Shown piece after piece: positions 16,285-25,580 of a stretch of DNA of 64,000 nucleotides. The notes under the pieces are model-generated. The model was given only the letters and a program-made list of their open reading frames with translations. It did not search any database and had not been told where the DNA came from. Numbering within the stretch: the stretch's first letter is position 1; the number at the start of each line of letters is the position of its first letter. The translations under genes and the position numbers were made by a program. This stretch comes from Corynebacterium tuberculostearicum (lineage in GTDB: Bacteria; Actinomycetota; Actinomycetes; Mycobacteriales; Mycobacteriaceae), in assembly GCF_013408445.1 (NCBI RefSeq), contig NZ_JACBZL010000001.1, forward strand, positions 186,001-250,000, read 5' to 3'.

Positions 16285-17646
16285 TTAAGCCTTGACGCCG
16301 ATAGCCTCAGCCGAGTCAGAATCCATAATGTCCTTGACGCCGTTCTCGGCAGCATCCCAGGTTGCCTTGTCCTGGATGCCGGCGCGCTTAGCCACGATGG
16401 TGGCGCACAGCACCTGTCCGGTGACGTTCAGTGCGGTACGGCCCATGTCAATGATCGGCTCGATGGCAAGCAGGAGACCAACACCGGCCAGCGGCAGGCC
16501 GAGCGTGGAAAGCGTGAGGGTGAGCATCACCGTTGCGCCGGTGGTGCCTGCGGTAGCGGCGGAACCGATAACGGACACGAAGATGATGAGCAGGTACTGG
16601 GTGAAGTCAAGGTCGATGCCATAGAACTGGGAGACGAAGATGGCAGCGATGGCTGGGTATACGGAAGCGCAGCCATCCATCTTGGTAGTTGCGCCCAGCG
16701 GAATAGCAAAGGAAGCGTACTCGGAGGGAACGCCCATAGCCTTTTCGCTGAAACGCTCGGTAGCTGGCATGACGCCCATCGAAGAACGGGTGACAAAGCC
16801 CAGGGAGGTCACAGGCCATACGCGCTTGAAGAAACCAATGACCGGGATCTTGTTGAACTTCAGCACTGCCGGGTAGACCACGGCAAATACCAGGCCCATG
16901 CCGACGTACATGGCCAAGACGAACTTGCCCAGCGAGCCTAGTGCGTCCCAGCCGTAGGTAGCTACGGCCTTACCAATGAGGGCCGCGGTGCCAATCGGGG
17001 CAAGGCGAATAATCCACCACAGGATGACCTGAATGACCTTCAGGAAGGACTCGGTAAAGCGCAGGAAAGGCTCAGCAGACTTGCCAGTCTTGACGGCGGC
17101 GATACCAATGGCCAGCGAAATGACGAGGAGCTGGAGGGCACCAAAGCTGAGGGATACTTCGCCGTCGGAAAGCGAGGCAGAAAGGCCCACGAAGTTCTGG
17201 GGCAGAAGCTGCTCAAAGAACGCGGTCCACGAGCCGACGTGGGAAGGATCCTGCGCGGTGGCAGCATCGATGCTCGTGCCGATGCCCGGCTTCATCACGA
17301 CGGCGACGATGATGCCCGTCAAGACGGAGAAGAATGCGGTGATGGCAAACCACACAAGCGTGGAAATTGCCAGGGACGCGGCGTTGGCGACCTTGCGCAG
17401 GTTAGCGACGGAGGTAACAACAGCGGCGAAGATCAGTGGCGGGATCATCACCTTGAGCAGCTGGACGTAGGCGCTGCCGACGCCCGTGAGCAGGGTGGTC
17501 AACCAGCCCGGGTTATCTGGGTCGGTATCCATGCCGGAGGCAATGAAGCCCAGGATAAGGCCGATGATGAGGCCCGCGATGACCTGAGCACCGAATCCCG
17601 TGGCCCAGCCGGGAAGCTTGGAGCGCGAAGATTCTTGTTGAGACAT
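16285..17646 (-). CDS. Dicarboxylate/amino acid:cation symporter (DAACS family)
   Basis: A 453-residue membrane carrier of the glutamate/dicarboxylate:cation symporter fold, with eight membrane helices and two re-entrant loops. The family loops are recognisable but unusual: RSSMGVMPATERF stands where many members have a serine-rich SSSAAT loop, and GATTKMDGCASVYP stands for GATINMDGTA. The substrate could therefore be a dicarboxylate, glutamate or another amino acid. ATG 17646 has AGGAAT upstream. It reads alone, and its 3' end is 24 bp from the IS element. Confidence 0.9.
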   Translation of the reverse strand: MSQQESSRSKLPGWATGFGAQVIAGLIIGLILGFIASGMDTDPDNPGWLTTLLTGVGSAYVQLLKVMIPPLIFAAVVTSVANLRKVANAASLAISTLVWFAITAFFSVLTGIIVAVVMKPGIGTSIDAATAQDPSHVGSWTAFFEQLLPQNFVGLSASLSDGEVSLSFGALQLLVISLAIGIAAVKTGKSAEPFLRFTESFLKVIQVILWWIIRLAPIGTAALIGKAVATYGWDALGSLGKFVLAMYVGMGLVFAVVYPAVLKFNKIPVIGFFKRVWPVTSLGFVTRSSMGVMPATERFSEKAMGVPSEYASFAIPLGATTKMDGCASVYPAIAAIFVSQFYGIDLDFTQYLLIIFVSVIGSAATAGTTGATVMLTLTLSTLGLPLAGVGLLLAIEPIIDMGRTALNVTGQVLCATIVAKRAGIQDKATWDAAENGVKDIMDSDSAEAIGVKA

Positions 17647-17786
17647 AAAGATTCCTTTGAAAATAGAAATGGACAGATCGGACTATTTTCCAGATACTGT
17701 CCTGTTCAACTTCAACATCGCTCAGCTTATTCCTTCTGCGTCCATAGGCACAAAGTGCGAGTTATATGCAGTGGCCGCAACCTCAT

Positions 17787-17847
17787 CCTTCGCGCTCACG
17801 GAGAGGTGGTTTTGTGCTTGCTTTTCGACGCCGGTGAGCGCGAAGGG
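17787..17847. repeat. Palindromic repeat unit A (34-bp core spacing)
   Basis: Left arm core TTCGCGCTCAC at 17789-17799 and right arm core GTGAGCGCGAA at 17834-17844 are exact complements with 34 bp between them. The full right arm is CCGGTGAGCGCGAAGGG (17831-17847). It is a single unit in the intergenic region ahead of the nuclease gene. Nine more units of this family occur in the window. Confidence 0.88.
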
Positions 17848-17927
17848 AAGGGACCTTGAACTACCACGTGTGTCCCATTGCTAACTTTAGATAGCTACTC
17901 TCTCTATCTTTCTCAGGAGGAACATTC

Positions 17928-19010
17928 ATGGGCTGGGTTAAACCTCTCGTTGGCATTTTCGCAGTTGGCGCAGTGGCTTCCGTTGCTTTAGGCGGCGGTG
18001 ATGAAGATACTGTGGTGGTCAACCGAGTGATCGATGGCGACACCATTGACGTCGACATAGACGGCGAAAATACCCGCGTCCGGCTACTTAATATTGATAC
18101 GCCGGAGATCGGCCATAACGGCGAACCGAGTGAGTGCCTCGCGGAGGAAGCGAAGCAGTACCTGGAAGGGCGGCTGCCAAAAGGGACGGAGGTTCGGTTG
18201 GAATATGACTCCGAGCGGACCGACAAGTACGGCCGCACTCTTGCCGGTGTCTTTATCGACGATGACTTCATTAACGCGGATGTCGCGGCCGAAGGGTTAG
18301 CCACGGCGGTTGTATTTGGCGGAAACGACAAGTTTTATGACGAAGTGCGCAATGCCGAACGCGGCCCTAAAGACGCCGGCGAAGGGATCTTTGGGGTCTC
18401 AGACGAGTGCAAGGTTTCCAGCGATAAGAACATGGCCGAGGCGGTTAGCGGCGCTGAAGCTGCAGCGGCAGCATTTGCAGCTTCCGGGGAAGCTGATATT
18501 GCAGGGTACGAGGATGTACTGGACAAGTCAGCAGCTGCGAAGGCCGGATTGGCGGTTCTGACTCGCCACAAAGATGATCGAAGCACCTTCCAGAAAGCAG
18601 CGTATCCGGATGCTCCCAAGGAGATTGCCGCGAAGAAGGAACGCGAGCTTGAGGGGGAGGAGAAACAAGCCCGCGAAGGGCTCGAGAAGTTGGAGGAGAA
18701 AGAGCGGGAGGAAGAGAAGCGTGAAAAGGAGCGCCAGGAAGAAGAACGCCGCCGTGCAGAGCAGCGGCAAGAAGAGATTCATCAGCAGGAGCACTACGCG
18801 CCGGAAGTAGAGGTAGCGGAGCAGCCAACGCACGATGAGGTGGCTGACTACCAAGCCCCCGAGCAGCAGCCGGCACCTCAGCCGGCGCCGGTGGTCGATA
18901 ACTACACCGGGTGCCGAGCTTATGGCGGAAACTATGCCTTGACGTCCGTGGATAAGAAAGGGCGTTCCTACGCGAAGATCGACTGCACTACGAAGCAACA
19001 GATTGGTTAG
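17928..19010 (+). CDS. Thermonuclease-like (SNase) protein with coiled-coil tail
   Basis: A 360-residue protein. A short N-terminal hydrophobic segment (residues 5-22) could be an anchor or uncleaved signal. Residues 28-160 form a staphylococcal-nuclease domain with VVNRVIDGDTID, RVRLLNIDTPE and ERTDKYGRTLAGV, giving the Arg/Asp/Glu/Arg catalytic set. Residues 225-290 are a very charged K/E/R coiled coil. A P/Q-rich linker leads to a C-terminal module with two cysteines (GCRAYGGNYALTS...IDC). ATG 17928 has a strong CAGGAGGA site. It is likely a surface or secreted nuclease; the tail is unusual. Confidence 0.9.
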   Translation: MGWVKPLVGIFAVGAVASVALGGGDEDTVVVNRVIDGDTIDVDIDGENTRVRLLNIDTPEIGHNGEPSECLAEEAKQYLEGRLPKGTEVRLEYDSERTDKYGRTLAGVFIDDDFINADVAAEGLATAVVFGGNDKFYDEVRNAERGPKDAGEGIFGVSDECKVSSDKNMAEAVSGAEAAAAAFAASGEADIAGYEDVLDKSAAAKAGLAVLTRHKDDRSTFQKAAYPDAPKEIAAKKERELEGEEKQAREGLEKLEEKEREEEKREKERQEEERRRAEQRQEEIHQQEHYAPEVEVAEQPTHDEVADYQAPEQQPAPQPAPVVDNYTGCRAYGGNYALTSVDKKGRSYAKIDCTTKQQIG

Positions 19011-19018
19011 GCAGCCTG

Positions 19019-19165
19019 CCCTTCGCGCTCACGGGCAGGGCCCTGAGTGCTTTGAGTATGGCTCCCGGTGAGCGCGAGGGGAGTGGGGATTGTGGCCTAC
19101 GCCCTTGCTGCTCACCGGGGCCAAGGGGAAGCGCCATTTAGGTGCTGCCGGTGAGCGCGAAGGGG
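19019..19165. repeat. Palindromic repeat units B and C
   Basis: Unit B is 19019-19081, with left arm CCCTTCGCGCTCACGGG and right arm CCGGTGAGCGCGAGGGG. Unit C is 19102-19165, with a degenerate left arm CCCTTGCTGCTCACCGG and right arm CCGGTGAGCGCGAAGGG. Core arms are 35 bp apart in both. Unit C ends 34 bp before the pcp start. The interiors of B and C do not resemble each other. Confidence 0.88.
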
Positions 19166-19199
19166 GTGGGAGGGCCCGGGGATCTGGAATACTGGCAGC

Positions 19200-19787
19200 A
19201 TGAAAATCCTCGTAACCGCATTCGACGCCTTCGGCGGGGAGAGCATAAACCCCACGGAACGAGCTCTTCAGCAACTACCGGATCGCATTGGAGACGCGGA
19301 GCTCATCAAGCTGGTGATCCCGACGAAGTTCGGGGAATCGCTGCGTCGGGCGATTGAGGCCGCGGAGGTCTCGGCGGTCGATGCAATTGTATGTTTGGGC
19401 CAGGCCGGTGGACGGGCACATATCACCCCAGAGCGGGTCGCGATTAACGTTATGGATGCCGATATTCCTGATAATGCGGGTTATCAGCCGGTCGATGTGC
19501 CGGTAGTGGAAGGCGGCCCGGCGGCATATTTCTCTACGCTGCCGGTAAAGGAAATGGTTGCGGCAATGGAGGATATTCCGGCGCGGTTGTCGAATACGGC
19601 CGGGACTTTCGTGTGTAACCAGCTGCTCTATGGTCTCTTGCATCGCTTCGCGGACACCGGGATAAGCGCCGGATTTGTCCACGTCCCGTTCAGTACAGAG
19701 CAGGAGAAAACGGATAAGCCCATGATGGAGCTGGCGGACATCGTTGAGGGGATTAAGCGGGCACTCTGGGCGGTGCAAGCTAGTTAG
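19200..19787 (+). CDS. pcp: Pyroglutamyl-peptidase I
   Basis: Cysteine peptidase of family C15 that removes N-terminal pyroglutamate from peptides, cytoplasmic. The protein has 195 residues (family about 200-215). The catalytic set is present: Glu in the LGQAGGRAHITPERVAIN region, Cys in NTAGTFVCNQLLYG, and His in GFVHVPF. ATG 19200 directly follows repeat unit C, so that hairpin lies in its leader or promoter. It reads in the same direction as the formate dehydrogenase genes 47 bp downstream, but a functional link is not expected. Confidence 0.95.
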   Translation: MKILVTAFDAFGGESINPTERALQQLPDRIGDAELIKLVIPTKFGESLRRAIEAAEVSAVDAIVCLGQAGGRAHITPERVAINVMDADIPDNAGYQPVDVPVVEGGPAAYFSTLPVKEMVAAMEDIPARLSNTAGTFVCNQLLYGLLHRFADTGISAGFVHVPFSTEQEKTDKPMMELADIVEGIKRALWAVQAS

Positions 19788-19834
19788 GGTAGCCTTTGTA
19801 GCTTTTTTAACCGGTGAAATATAGATTAAAGGAC

Positions 19835-22800
19835 ATGTCTCGCTTTAGCCCTCTCAACTGGCCGGTTGTGCGCCAGCTGCGCAGTGGCGATCCCTTCGGC
19901 AGGGACGTCAATACGCAGTCTCAAAAGAGTAAAGATAAGCATGGGCGCACCGTGGAAGCAGACCGCGTGGTGCAGTCGGTGTGCCCGTACTGTGCGGTTG
20001 GTTGCTCGCAGCGCGTATATGTCAAAGATGACCGCGTCATCCAGGTGGAGGGCGATCCGGATTCGCCTATTTCCCGTGGGCGCCTGTGCCCGAAGGGATC
20101 TGCGTCGGAGCAGCTGATCAACTCCGCTACGCGCTTGACCAAGATTAAGTACCGTGCGCCGCACTCTACGGAGTGGCAGGACCTTGATGAAGATACCGCG
20201 ATGGAGATGATTGCGGATCGTTTCTTGGAAGCCCGCCGCAATGGCTGGCAGGATGTGGACGATGAAGGTCGTGCGCTCAACCGCACGATGGGCATCGCCG
20301 GTTTGGGCGGTGCGACCTTGGATAATGAGGAAAATTACCTCATCAAGAAGCTATTTACCGCCGCTGGTGCGATTCAGCTCGAGAACCAGGCGCGCATATG
20401 ACACTCCGCCACCGTTCCTAGTCTAGGAACTTCGTTTGGCCGCGGCGGCGCAACCCAACCGCTGCAGGATATGGCGAATGCGGACTGCATCGTCATTGAG
20501 GGTTCTAACATGGCCGAGTGTCACCCAGTGGGATTCCAGTGGGTGGTGGAAGCCAAGAAGCGTGGTGCCCGCATCATTCACGTGGATCCGCGCTATACGC
20601 GCACGTCAGCCTTTGCGAATCGCCACATTGGCATTCGCGGCGGCACGGACGTGGTGCTTTTGGGCGCAGTCATTAACTACCTGCTGGACAATGACCTGTA
20701 TTTCCATGACTACGTGGTGGCGTATACCAATGCGCCGATGATCATCTCGGAGGACTACCAGGACACCGAAGATCTGGACGGCCTGTTCTCTGGTTATGAC
20801 CCAGAGACCGGTAAGTACGTCACGGATTCGTGGCAGTACGTACAGAAACCGGAGGGTGCGTCGTGGAATGTGGAACGCGATGAGACGCTAGAGCATCCGA
20901 ATTCGGTTTTCCAGATTCTCAAGCGGCACTACGCGCGCTATACGCCTGAGGTAGTGGAGGAGACCTGCGGTATTGCGCAGGAGGACTTCTATTACCTAGC
21001 GGAGTCGATCGCGCAGAATTCTACGCCGGATCGCACCACCTGCTTTGCCTATGCGTTGGGCTTTACCCAGCACACCCTGGGTGCGCAGTTCATTCGTACC
21101 GCCGCCATCTTGCAGCTTCTCACCGGCAATGTGGGTCGCCCAGGTTCGGGCATTATGGCGTTGCGCGGTCACGCCTCGATTCAGGGCTCTACCGATATCC
21201 CGACGTTGTTCCACTCGTTGCCGGGGTATTTGCCCATGCCGAGCGTCGATAAGCAAAGCTGGCCAGAGTTCGTTGATGGAATCCGTAACGAGTCGCAGAA
21301 GGGCTTCTGGCAGATTGGTGAGAACTACGCAGTCTCGCTGATGAAGTCCTATTGGGGCGATGCGGCAACCAAGGACAATGGATGGGGCTATGACCTCATG
21401 CCGCGCATTTCTGGTGCGCATTCTACCTATGAAACGCTCATGGCCATGTTGGATCAACAGGTGGAAGGCTACTTTGTCTTTGGCCAGAACCCGGCCGTCG
21501 CGCAGTCCAATGGCGGCATGCAGCGCCGCGGCTTGGCGGCGCTGAAGTGGCTGGTCGTACGCGATTTCCAGGAGATTGAGACCGCCTCTTTCTGGAAGGA
21601 TTCGCCGGAGATTAAAAACGGCGAGCTTAAGACCGAAGACATCGGCACTGAGGTCTTCTTGATGCCGGCGGCTACCCACGTGGAAAAGGCAGGAACCTTT
21701 ACCCAGACGCAGCGCATGTTGCAGTGGCGTTTCCAGGCAGCCCCGCCGCCAGGCGATGCCAAGAGTGACCTGTGGTTCTTCTACCAGCTGGGCAAAAAGA
21801 TTAAGGAACGCCTGCGCGATTCCACCGATCCGCGAGATATTCCTCTGCAGAAGGTCACGTGGGACTATGTAGAAACCGAGGAAGGCGAGCCGAATTCTGA
21901 GGACGTCCTCAAGGAGATCAACGGCTACTACCTCGAGGGCCCGAAGAAGGGCGAGCTTTTGCCTGCCTTTGTGGAGATGAAGAATGACGGCAGCACCTCG
22001 GGCGGTTGCTGGATCTACACCGGCGTGTTTAAGGACGGCATTAATCAGTCCGCGCGCAAGGTTCCGGGTTCGGAGCAAAACGAGGTAGCTCCCGAGTGGG
22101 GTTGGGTATGGCCGGCCAACCGCCGCCTGCTCTACAACCGTGCTTCGGCGAAGCCGGACGGCACTCCGTGGTCCGAACGCAAGAAATATGTGTGGTGGGA
22201 CGCTGACCAGGGTCAATGGGTTGGCGATGACGTGCCGGACTTCCCGGCTACCAAGGCCCCGGACTACAAGGCTCCGGTCGACGCCGTGGGCCCGGACGCC
22301 CTCGACGGCACCGATGCCTTCATCATGCAGGCGGATGGCCGCGGTTGGCTCTTTGCACCGACCGGGCTTTCCGACGGCCCATTGCCTACCCACTATGAGC
22401 CGCACGAGTCCCCGGTGCACAACGTGCTGTACAAGCAGCAGCAGTCACCGACGCGCCTGACCATTAAGCGCCCAGACAACCTGTCGCGCCCAGAACCTGG
22501 TGAGCCGGGCTCCGAGGTGTTCCCGTTTGTCTTTTCCACCTATCGCCTCACCGAGATGTATACCTCGGGTGCGATGTCGCGCCGCCTGCCGTATTTGGCG
22601 GAGCTGCAGCCGGGCCTTTTCTGCGAGGTCGATAAGGCCTTGGCAGAAAAGCGTGGCTTGGAAAACGGCAAGTGGGCCACCATCGTCTCGCCGCGCGGCG
22701 TGATTGAGGCACAGGTCTTGGTCACTGACCGCATGCAGATGATGAAGATCAATGGCGAGGAGTTCCACCAGATCGGCCTGCCGTATCACTATGGCGAGTC

Positions 22801-23101
22801 CGATTCCACGGCCGTTGCAGGCGATGGTGCCAATGATTTGCTGGGCCTTACGTTGGAGCCGAACGTATTCATCCAGAATTCCAAGATCGGCGCTTGTGAT
22901 ATCCAGCCGGGGCGTCGCCCGCGTGGTGAGGCCCGTGTGGAGATGCTCAAGGAGTATCAGAAGCGCGCGCACCTGAACCTGGATTCCGGCAATGATCTGC
23001 TCACCGTGGATGATTCCTTCACCTATAACCCAGAGCCGCAGCAGCCCGCGGATGCGGATGAGCACGGCGAAAAGGGCGAGGAAAGCGAAGAAGGTAAGTA
23101 A
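19835..23101 (+). CDS. Selenocysteine-containing formate dehydrogenase, catalytic (alpha) subunit
   Basis: Molybdopterin enzyme oxidising formate to CO2, related to FdnG/FdoG. The frame contains an in-frame TGA at 20399-20401 in the context NQARI-U-HSATVPSLGTSFGRG, exactly where this family has selenocysteine. Homology continues without shift on both sides, and a SECIS hairpin follows. With Sec at residue 189 the protein has 1088 residues. The 4Fe-4S ligands CPYCAVGC and GRLCPKG are near residues 50-90, and the bis-MGD domains fill the rest. No twin-arginine signal is seen, unlike E. coli FdnG, so it probably faces the cytoplasm. ATG 19835 has AAAGGA very close upstream; GTG 19814 is an alternative. 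The FeS subunit starts one base after the stop. Confidence 0.95.
20399..20440 (+). promoter_or_regulatory. Bacterial SECIS element with UGA(Sec) codon
   Basis: Directly after TGA a stem GTTCCTA (20414-20420) and TAGGAAC (20424-20430) closes a GTC loop. A lower GCCA/TGGC pairing (20408-20411/20437-20440) is separated from it by an internal loop. The GUC apex is 20-22 bases after the UGA, the same distance as in the E. coli fdhF SECIS. The apical GU is the known contact for the SelB C-terminal domain. A bulged U below the apex, as in E. coli, is not obvious. Confidence 0.88.
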
Positions 23102-24160
23102 ATGACAAATCTTCTGACCGAAAACGCCAGCCGGCATGGCTACGACAAGTACCGCCGCATGGCCTTTTTCACCGACACTTCCGTGTGTATCGGGTGTAAG
23201 GCCTGCGAGGTGGCGTGCAAGGAGTGGAACCGCAACCCGGTAGAAGGCTATGACGTCACGGGTGATTCCTATGACAACACCGGCGCACTGGGAGCAAATA
23301 CCTGGCGGCACGTGGCCTTTGTGGAGCAAAACAATGACCGCATCGAGCAGGCCCGCGAGGAGGGCAAGAATCTCATTTCCTTAGGGATGCCTTCGGTAGG
23401 GGCGCAGGCCCCGTCGGTTGATACCACCCCGCCGGATACGGATACGTTCCGGTGGCTCATGTCCTCGGACGTGTGTAAGCACTGCACGCATGCGGGCTGC
23501 TTGGACGTGTGTCCTACCGGCGCGCTGTTCCGCACCGAGTTTGGCACCGTTGTGGTCCAAGATGATGTGTGCAATGGCTGCGGTACCTGCGTGGCCGGCT
23601 GCCCGTTTGGCGTCATCGAGCGCCGCGATGACGGCGGTGTGGCGCTGAAGTACGACAAGACGGCCACGGTGGATTACGTGGATAATTCCCATGCCGGCGT
23701 GAACGTGCTGAAAAAGCTTAAGCAGCTTGCCCCGCAGGGGCCGGACCACACGCCAGGCGAGTCGATGCCGATTAAGAATTTGGGTGTGGCCCAAAAGTGC
23801 ACCATGTGCTACGACCGCCTGAAGCAGGGAGAGCAGCCAGCATGTTCTAAGACCTGTCCTACCGATTCCATTCAGTTCGGCCCGTACGAGGAGATGGTGG
23901 CCGCGGCCAAGGAACGCGTGCGTGTATTGCACGAGCAAGGGCTTACCGAGGCCCGCCTTTACGGCGCCAACCAGGACGATGGCGTGGGCGGAACCGGCTC
24001 CATCTTCCTGCTTTTGGATTCACCTGAGGTCTACGGTTTGCCGCCGGACCCGCGCGTGCCGACGGCCGATTTACCGCAGATGTATAAGACCGCAGCCAAG
24101 GCTATCGGCGGCATGGCGCTGGCCGTGGCCGGTTCCTTCCTGATTGGGGGACGCAAATGA
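23102..24160 (+). CDS. Formate dehydrogenase iron-sulfur (beta) subunit
   Basis: A 352-residue electron-transfer subunit with four 4Fe-4S clusters. Cysteine motifs run CIGCKACEVACKEWN (about 30-44), CKHCTHAGCLDVCPTGA (about 123-140), CNGCGTCVAGCPFG (about 157-170) and CTMCYDRLKQGEQPACSKTCP (about 235-256). This is the FdnH/FdhB pattern. The C-terminal segment AIGGMALAVAGSFLIGG is hydrophobic and may anchor it. ATG 23102 follows the alpha-subunit stop immediately, and its end overlaps the membrane subunit by four bases. Confidence 0.95.
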   Translation: MTNLLTENASRHGYDKYRRMAFFTDTSVCIGCKACEVACKEWNRNPVEGYDVTGDSYDNTGALGANTWRHVAFVEQNNDRIEQAREEGKNLISLGMPSVGAQAPSVDTTPPDTDTFRWLMSSDVCKHCTHAGCLDVCPTGALFRTEFGTVVVQDDVCNGCGTCVAGCPFGVIERRDDGGVALKYDKTATVDYVDNSHAGVNVLKKLKQLAPQGPDHTPGESMPIKNLGVAQKCTMCYDRLKQGEQPACSKTCPTDSIQFGPYEEMVAAAKERVRVLHEQGLTEARLYGANQDDGVGGTGSIFLLLDSPEVYGLPPDPRVPTADLPQMYKTAAKAIGGMALAVAGSFLIGGRK

Positions 24161-25272
24161 GCAACTTTGATGAATACCGTCCACCGCAGCCGGAGCGCCG
24201 CAATCGCTACCGGAAGTTCGATGGTACGAAGCCGAAGAAGAAGCGGAAGCGTCCAGGCGCGGGTGCGCAGGACGGCTCCAAAGAGGAGCGCATGGCGCAG
24301 GACTTCGAGTTCTCGTCTTACTACGGCCGACCTGTGGTGAAGGCTCCGCCGTGGGAATGGCCTATCGGCGCCTACCTCTTTCTGGGCGGTGTGAGCGGTG
24401 GCTCGGGACTCTTGGCCGCTGGTGCACAGGCCGTGGGCAATGCGCCGCTGCGTCGCACCACGCGGATCTCTGCCTTTGGCGCGGCGGCCGTGGGATCGGT
24501 CTTTTTGATTCTGGATTTGGGCCGCCCGGAACGCGCATTGAACATGTTCCGCGTCTTCAAGGTGACCTCGCCAATGTCCATGGGCTCGTGGATTTTGTCG
24601 GGCTTTGCCAGCGCGGCCGCGCTGCCTGCCGCCGCGGAAGTGGACGCGGCGACTGGCCACAAGCTGCCGCTGCCGAAATTCGTGCGCACGGCGCTGAAGA
24701 AGTCGGCCGGGCCGGCGGGCGCGGTCGCGGGTGTACTCGGTGGTCCGCTCGCAGGCTATACCGCGGTATTGCTGTCCAATACCTCGAACCCGGTGTGGAA
24801 TGACATGAAAAAGCACCTGCCGTATGTCTTCGTTTCCTCGGCAGGTGCGGCGTCGTCAGGCCTGGCTATGGTGACCACTCCGGTCGAGCACGCGGGACCG
24901 GCCCGTGTGTTGGGCATGGCCGCTGCAGCAAGTGATCTGGCAGCGACCAAGGTGCTGGAGGAAGGCATGGAGCCGGAGCCGCGCGAAGCTCTGCACCAGG
25001 GTAAGCCGGGCGCGTTGATGAAGGCTTCGGAATACTTCATCGCAGCCGGCGGTGTCGGTAGCGCGGTGGCTGCGGTGACGAAGTCGCGGGCGGTCTCGGT
25101 GGCTGCGGGGCTATCGCTCTTGGCTGGCTCGGCGTGCACGCGCTTTGGCGTGCTCAACGCCGGCTTGGAAGCGGTGAAGAACCCGGAGACCACCATCGGG
25201 CCGCAGAAGCGCCGGGCGGAAAGGCGCCGGCGCGAGCAGGGCCTCGACCACGATGTGGTGAGCCCGGACTAG
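24157..25272 (+). CDS. NrfD-like membrane subunit of formate dehydrogenase
   Basis: A 371-residue quinone-reactive membrane protein of the NrfD/PsrC type, probably passing electrons from the FeS subunit to menaquinone. A basic cytoplasmic N-terminus (about 60 residues, KPKKKRKR) precedes about eight membrane segments, with WEWPIGAYLFLGGVSGGSGLLAAG and DLGRPERALNMFRVFKVTSPMSMGSW as family signatures. It is not the FdnI-type b cytochrome of E. coli. ATG overlaps the previous stop (ATGA). Its end meets the convergent lipoprotein pseudogene with a 4-bp overlap. Confidence 0.9.
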   Translation: MSNFDEYRPPQPERRNRYRKFDGTKPKKKRKRPGAGAQDGSKEERMAQDFEFSSYYGRPVVKAPPWEWPIGAYLFLGGVSGGSGLLAAGAQAVGNAPLRRTTRISAFGAAAVGSVFLILDLGRPERALNMFRVFKVTSPMSMGSWILSGFASAAALPAAAEVDAATGHKLPLPKFVRTALKKSAGPAGAVAGVLGGPLAGYTAVLLSNTSNPVWNDMKKHLPYVFVSSAGAASSGLAMVTTPVEHAGPARVLGMAAAASDLAATKVLEEGMEPEPREALHQGKPGALMKASEYFIAAGGVGSAVAAVTKSRAVSVAAGLSLLAGSACTRFGVLNAGLEAVKNPETTIGPQKRRAERRRREQGLDHDVVSPD

Positions 25273-25579
25273 TCCAGGTCCTGCAGGGCGGGGGCGAGCT
25301 CCGCGCCGATGTCTTCCATGCGTTGTTGCTCGGCTGCGGAGTCGCGGCCATCGCGGTGAAGGTAGTAGTTCAGCGCCACATCGCCCACGGTGGTCACGCA
25401 CGTGGTAGACACTGACTCTTCGACCGGCCAGGCGGAGCAGTAAAAGCGCCTGTCAGCGGCGGTGAACTCGAAGGGGGAGTACTCATTGGCGATGCCCCCT
25501 CGGACGAGCACCCCACCAGCCCCGCCCCGGCTAGGGCGGTGGAGGCGAGGGTGAGGAAAGCGGGGAGGCGTCGGCGCAT
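25269..25579 (-). pseudogene. Small lipoprotein gene with a frameshift in a G5 run
   Basis: Reading from ATG 25579 gives a clear lipoprotein signal, MRRRLPAFLTLASTALAG then LVGC with the lipid Cys, followed by SSEG. The frame then loses coding sense and stops. The continuation lies one frame over (GIANEYSPFEFTAADRRFYC...LQDLD) to 25269. Adding one G to the run at 25495-25499 would join the two into a protein of about 103 residues. It begins two bases after the selD stop, so it is coupled to selD. Real mutation, phase variation and assembly error cannot be told apart here. Confidence 0.75.
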
Positions 25580-25580
25580 C

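Noticed and set aside
19814..20401. Truncated formate dehydrogenase or frameshift at 20399
   Set aside because: The TGA is in the exact selenocysteine context, frame is unchanged after it, a SECIS follows and all sel genes are present.
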